A program made the position numbers and the translations under genes. From Pseudomonadota bacterium (GTDB lineage Bacteria; Myxococcota; Myxococcia; Myxococcales; Myxococcaceae): DNA of 15,746 nt. Position 1 is the stretch's first letter. Each line of letters begins with the position of its first letter. The notes under the pieces were generated by a model. That model was not told the origin of the DNA and ran no database searches. It saw nothing but the letters and a program-made list of their open reading frames with translations. Below are positions 14,230-15,746 of the stretch, piece by piece. The stretch is from positions 1 through 15,746 of the forward strand of contig JAFAAN010000158.1 in assembly GCA_023426545.1 (NCBI GenBank). Reading direction: 5' to 3'.

Positions 14230-14273
14230 CTGGCGCCCAACCGTTAATGAGGGCGTCTCCCGCGCTGGCGCCC
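14230..14273 (+). repeat. Direct repeat of CTGGCGCCC before the MFS start
   Basis: CTGGCGCCC occurs at 14230-14238 and 14265-14273, 35 bp apart. The second copy ends two bases before the ATG, in place of a normal Shine-Dalgarno. Between them lies GTTAAT (14243-14248), four of six matches to a -10 box, without a matching -35. Confidence 0.35.
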
Positions 14274-14275
14274 GT

Positions 14276-15739
14276 ATGCGAACCACTCATCGTCCCCTGA
14301 CCACCTTGGCTCTGGCCTTGAGCCTCTTCATGGCCGCCTTGGAGGCCACCGTCGTCTCCACCGCCATGCCCACGGTGGTGGGCGAGCTGGGCGGCATCCA
14401 GCACTACGCGTGGGTCTTCACCGCGTACATGCTGTCCTCCACCATCACCGTTCCCATCTACGGGAAGCTGGCGGACCTGTACGGCCGCAAGCCCGTTCTG
14501 CTGTTCGGCATCGGCCTGTTCCTGGTGGGCTCCATCGCCAGCGGCATGTCCACGTCGATGACCCTGCTCATCGCATCCCGGACGCTCCAGGGCCTGGGCG
14601 CGGGCGCCATGCAGCCCGTGGCGCTCACCATCATCGGAGACCTCTACACGCTGGAGGAGCGCGCGAAGGTCCAGGGTGCGTTCAGCGCGGTGTGGGGCGT
14701 GGCGGGCCTGATTGGCCCCATCACCGGCGGCTTCATCGTGAAGTACCTCACGTGGCACTGGGTCTTCTTCATCAACGTCCCGGTGGGCGTGGGCTGCGTC
14801 ATCCTGCTGCTGAGCCACTTCCACGAGCAGGTGGAGCGGAAGCCACAGCAGTTGGACTACGCGGGCGCCGCGCTGCTCACCGGCTGGGTGGTCGCGCTGC
14901 TCGTCGGCGTGCAGGGCGTGGGCCTCAACCTGTGGGGGCTGCCCCTGGCGGCCGTGCTGCTCGCGGCCTTCATCGCCGTGGAGCGCAGGGCGGCCGAGCC
15001 CATCATCCCCATGTCCATCTTCAAGGTGCCCGCCATCGTCATCTCCTCCGTCGCGGGCGCGCTCTTCTCCGCGGCGATGTTCGGGGCCACCACCTATGTG
15101 CCGCTGTTCGTGCAAGGGGTCCTGGGCGGCACGCCCACCGAGGCGGGCGGCATGATTACGCCCATGATTGTCGGCTGGCCCCTCTCCGCCCTCGTCGCCG
15201 GCAAGCTGTTGCTCAAGACGGGCTTCCGGCCGCTCATCGTCGGCGGGCTGGGGCTCACGGTGGTGGGCACGTCGCTGATGGCGCTGCTGCTCGGGCCGCA
15301 TGCGCCAAAGCTGGTGCCCGAGGTCGCCATGGGCCTGTTCGGCGTCGGCATGGGCTTCGCGTCCACCGCGCTGCTCATCGCCGTGCAGACGAGCGTGGGC
15401 TGGGAGCTGCGCGGCGTGGCCACCGCCAGCAACATGTTCTTCCGCACCATCGGCGGCGCCATTGGCGTGGGGCTGATGGGCGGCGTCATGGTGTCCCAGC
15501 TCCTCAAGGACCCGAACGTGCCCATCTCCGCCGCCAATGCGCTGATGAGCCCGGACCATGGGCAGGACCTGCCCGCGGACCTGCTGGAGACGCTGAGCGG
15601 CGCGCTGGGCACCGGGCTGAGCATCAACTTCTGGCTCATCTGCGCCTTCACCGTGGCGGCCTTCGCCGCGGGCCTGTTCTTCCCGAAGGTGTCGCGCACC
15701 GCGACGGTGTCCGTCAGCGACGTGGCGGCGCCGCACTGA
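14276..15739 (+). CDS. DHA2-family MFS multidrug exporter (14 TM)
   Basis: This is a 487-aa proton-coupled efflux transporter of the inner membrane. The N-terminus has the DHA2 membrane signature LEATVVSTAMPTVVGEL (Glu23 where Asp is common). Motif A GKLADLYGRK is at 63-72 between TM2 and TM3. The antiporter motif C GVAGLIGPITGG is at 141-152. About 14 hydrophobic segments are visible, including a central pair (LLTGWVVALLVGVQGVGL, PLAAVLLAAFIAVERR) typical of the 14-TM subgroup. The C-terminus is a short polar tail. It resembles EmrB/MDR-type drug exporters; the substrate is not readable and no EmrA-like adaptor is present. ATG 14276 lacks a good Shine-Dalgarno, but the first helix begins soon after it and an in-frame ATG at 14330 would cut that helix. 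Confidence 0.93.
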   Translation: MRTTHRPLTTLALALSLFMAALEATVVSTAMPTVVGELGGIQHYAWVFTAYMLSSTITVPIYGKLADLYGRKPVLLFGIGLFLVGSIASGMSTSMTLLIASRTLQGLGAGAMQPVALTIIGDLYTLEERAKVQGAFSAVWGVAGLIGPITGGFIVKYLTWHWVFFINVPVGVGCVILLLSHFHEQVERKPQQLDYAGAALLTGWVVALLVGVQGVGLNLWGLPLAAVLLAAFIAVERRAAEPIIPMSIFKVPAIVISSVAGALFSAAMFGATTYVPLFVQGVLGGTPTEAGGMITPMIVGWPLSALVAGKLLLKTGFRPLIVGGLGLTVVGTSLMALLLGPHAPKLVPEVAMGLFGVGMGFASTALLIAVQTSVGWELRGVATASNMFFRTIGGAIGVGLMGGVMVSQLLKDPNVPISAANALMSPDHGQDLPADLLETLSGALGTGLSINFWLICAFTVAAFAAGLFFPKVSRTATVSVSDVAAPH

Positions 15740-15746
15740 CGTCGTG

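Noticed and set aside
14247..14297. A 17-codon upstream ORF overlapping the MFS start
   Set aside because: It has no ribosome site and an unremarkable peptide; kept only as a side note to the control region.
13496..15736. A 746-codon minus-strand open frame opposite the Gly-rich gene and the MFS gene
   Set aside because: It is His/Gly/Arg/Asp-rich nonsense spanning a strong terminator and two well-supported + strand genes.
1..15746. tRNA, rRNA, CRISPR arrays, transposases or attachment sites
   Set aside because: None seen. The only tandem repeat is the coding 21-bp repeat at 13628-13753, which has no spacer structure.

Overview
The window is very GC-rich DNA with strong third-position G/C bias, dense genes, short intergenic gaps and several 4-base start/stop overlaps. 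The gene content (sulfate ABC transporter, FeSOD, IorAB-type molybdenum hydroxylase with a haem lipoprotein, zinc-finger Clp ATPase, Gly-rich lineage-specific proteins) fits a myxobacterium of the Myxococcus/Corallococcus type. That assignment is inference from composition and gene style; no rRNA or marker gene is present.

Layout. 23-574 (+) encodes a membrane-anchored TlpA/ScsD-like thioredoxin. 618-4437 (-) is a complete sulfate/thiosulfate import operon, read binding protein, cysT, cysW, cysA. 4438-4646 (-) is the leader of that operon. It holds a consensus -35 box, a 24-codon ORF with four consecutive Cys codons, and an intrinsic terminator whose 5' arm can pair alternatively with a segment just downstream of the Cys codons. 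4731-5463 (+) is a decayed Clp/AAA+ gene with a frameshift and an internal deletion. 5496-6603 (-) holds a flavin reductase gene followed by sodB. 6716-10102 (-) is an operon for a dihaem c-type lipoprotein, a 2Fe-2S subunit and a Tat-exported molybdopterin subunit. 10176-12830 (-) is a Clp ATPase with an N-terminal zinc finger. Divergent from it are a 144-aa protein of unknown function (13022-13456, +) and a Gly/Ala-rich protein with heptad repeats (13529-14095, +). A strong terminator follows, then a 14-TM DHA2-type MFS exporter (14276-15739, +).

How the parts work together. The sulfate operon supplies sulfur for cysteine synthesis, and its leader looks like a self-contained cysteine sensor. 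If ribosomes stall at the Cys codons when charged Cys-tRNA is low, the terminator should be disrupted and the transporter expressed. This is the most interesting object in the window. The flavin reductase/sodB pair joins a possible superoxide source with its scavenger. The cytochrome/2Fe-2S/Mo subunits form an envelope oxidase electron chain. The Clp ATPase has both nucleotide-binding domains intact but no recognisable ClpP-docking tripeptide, so it may act as a disaggregase or unfoldase rather than a protease subunit.

All reading was by eye. RNA pairings were checked base by base, but no folding energies or database searches were run.
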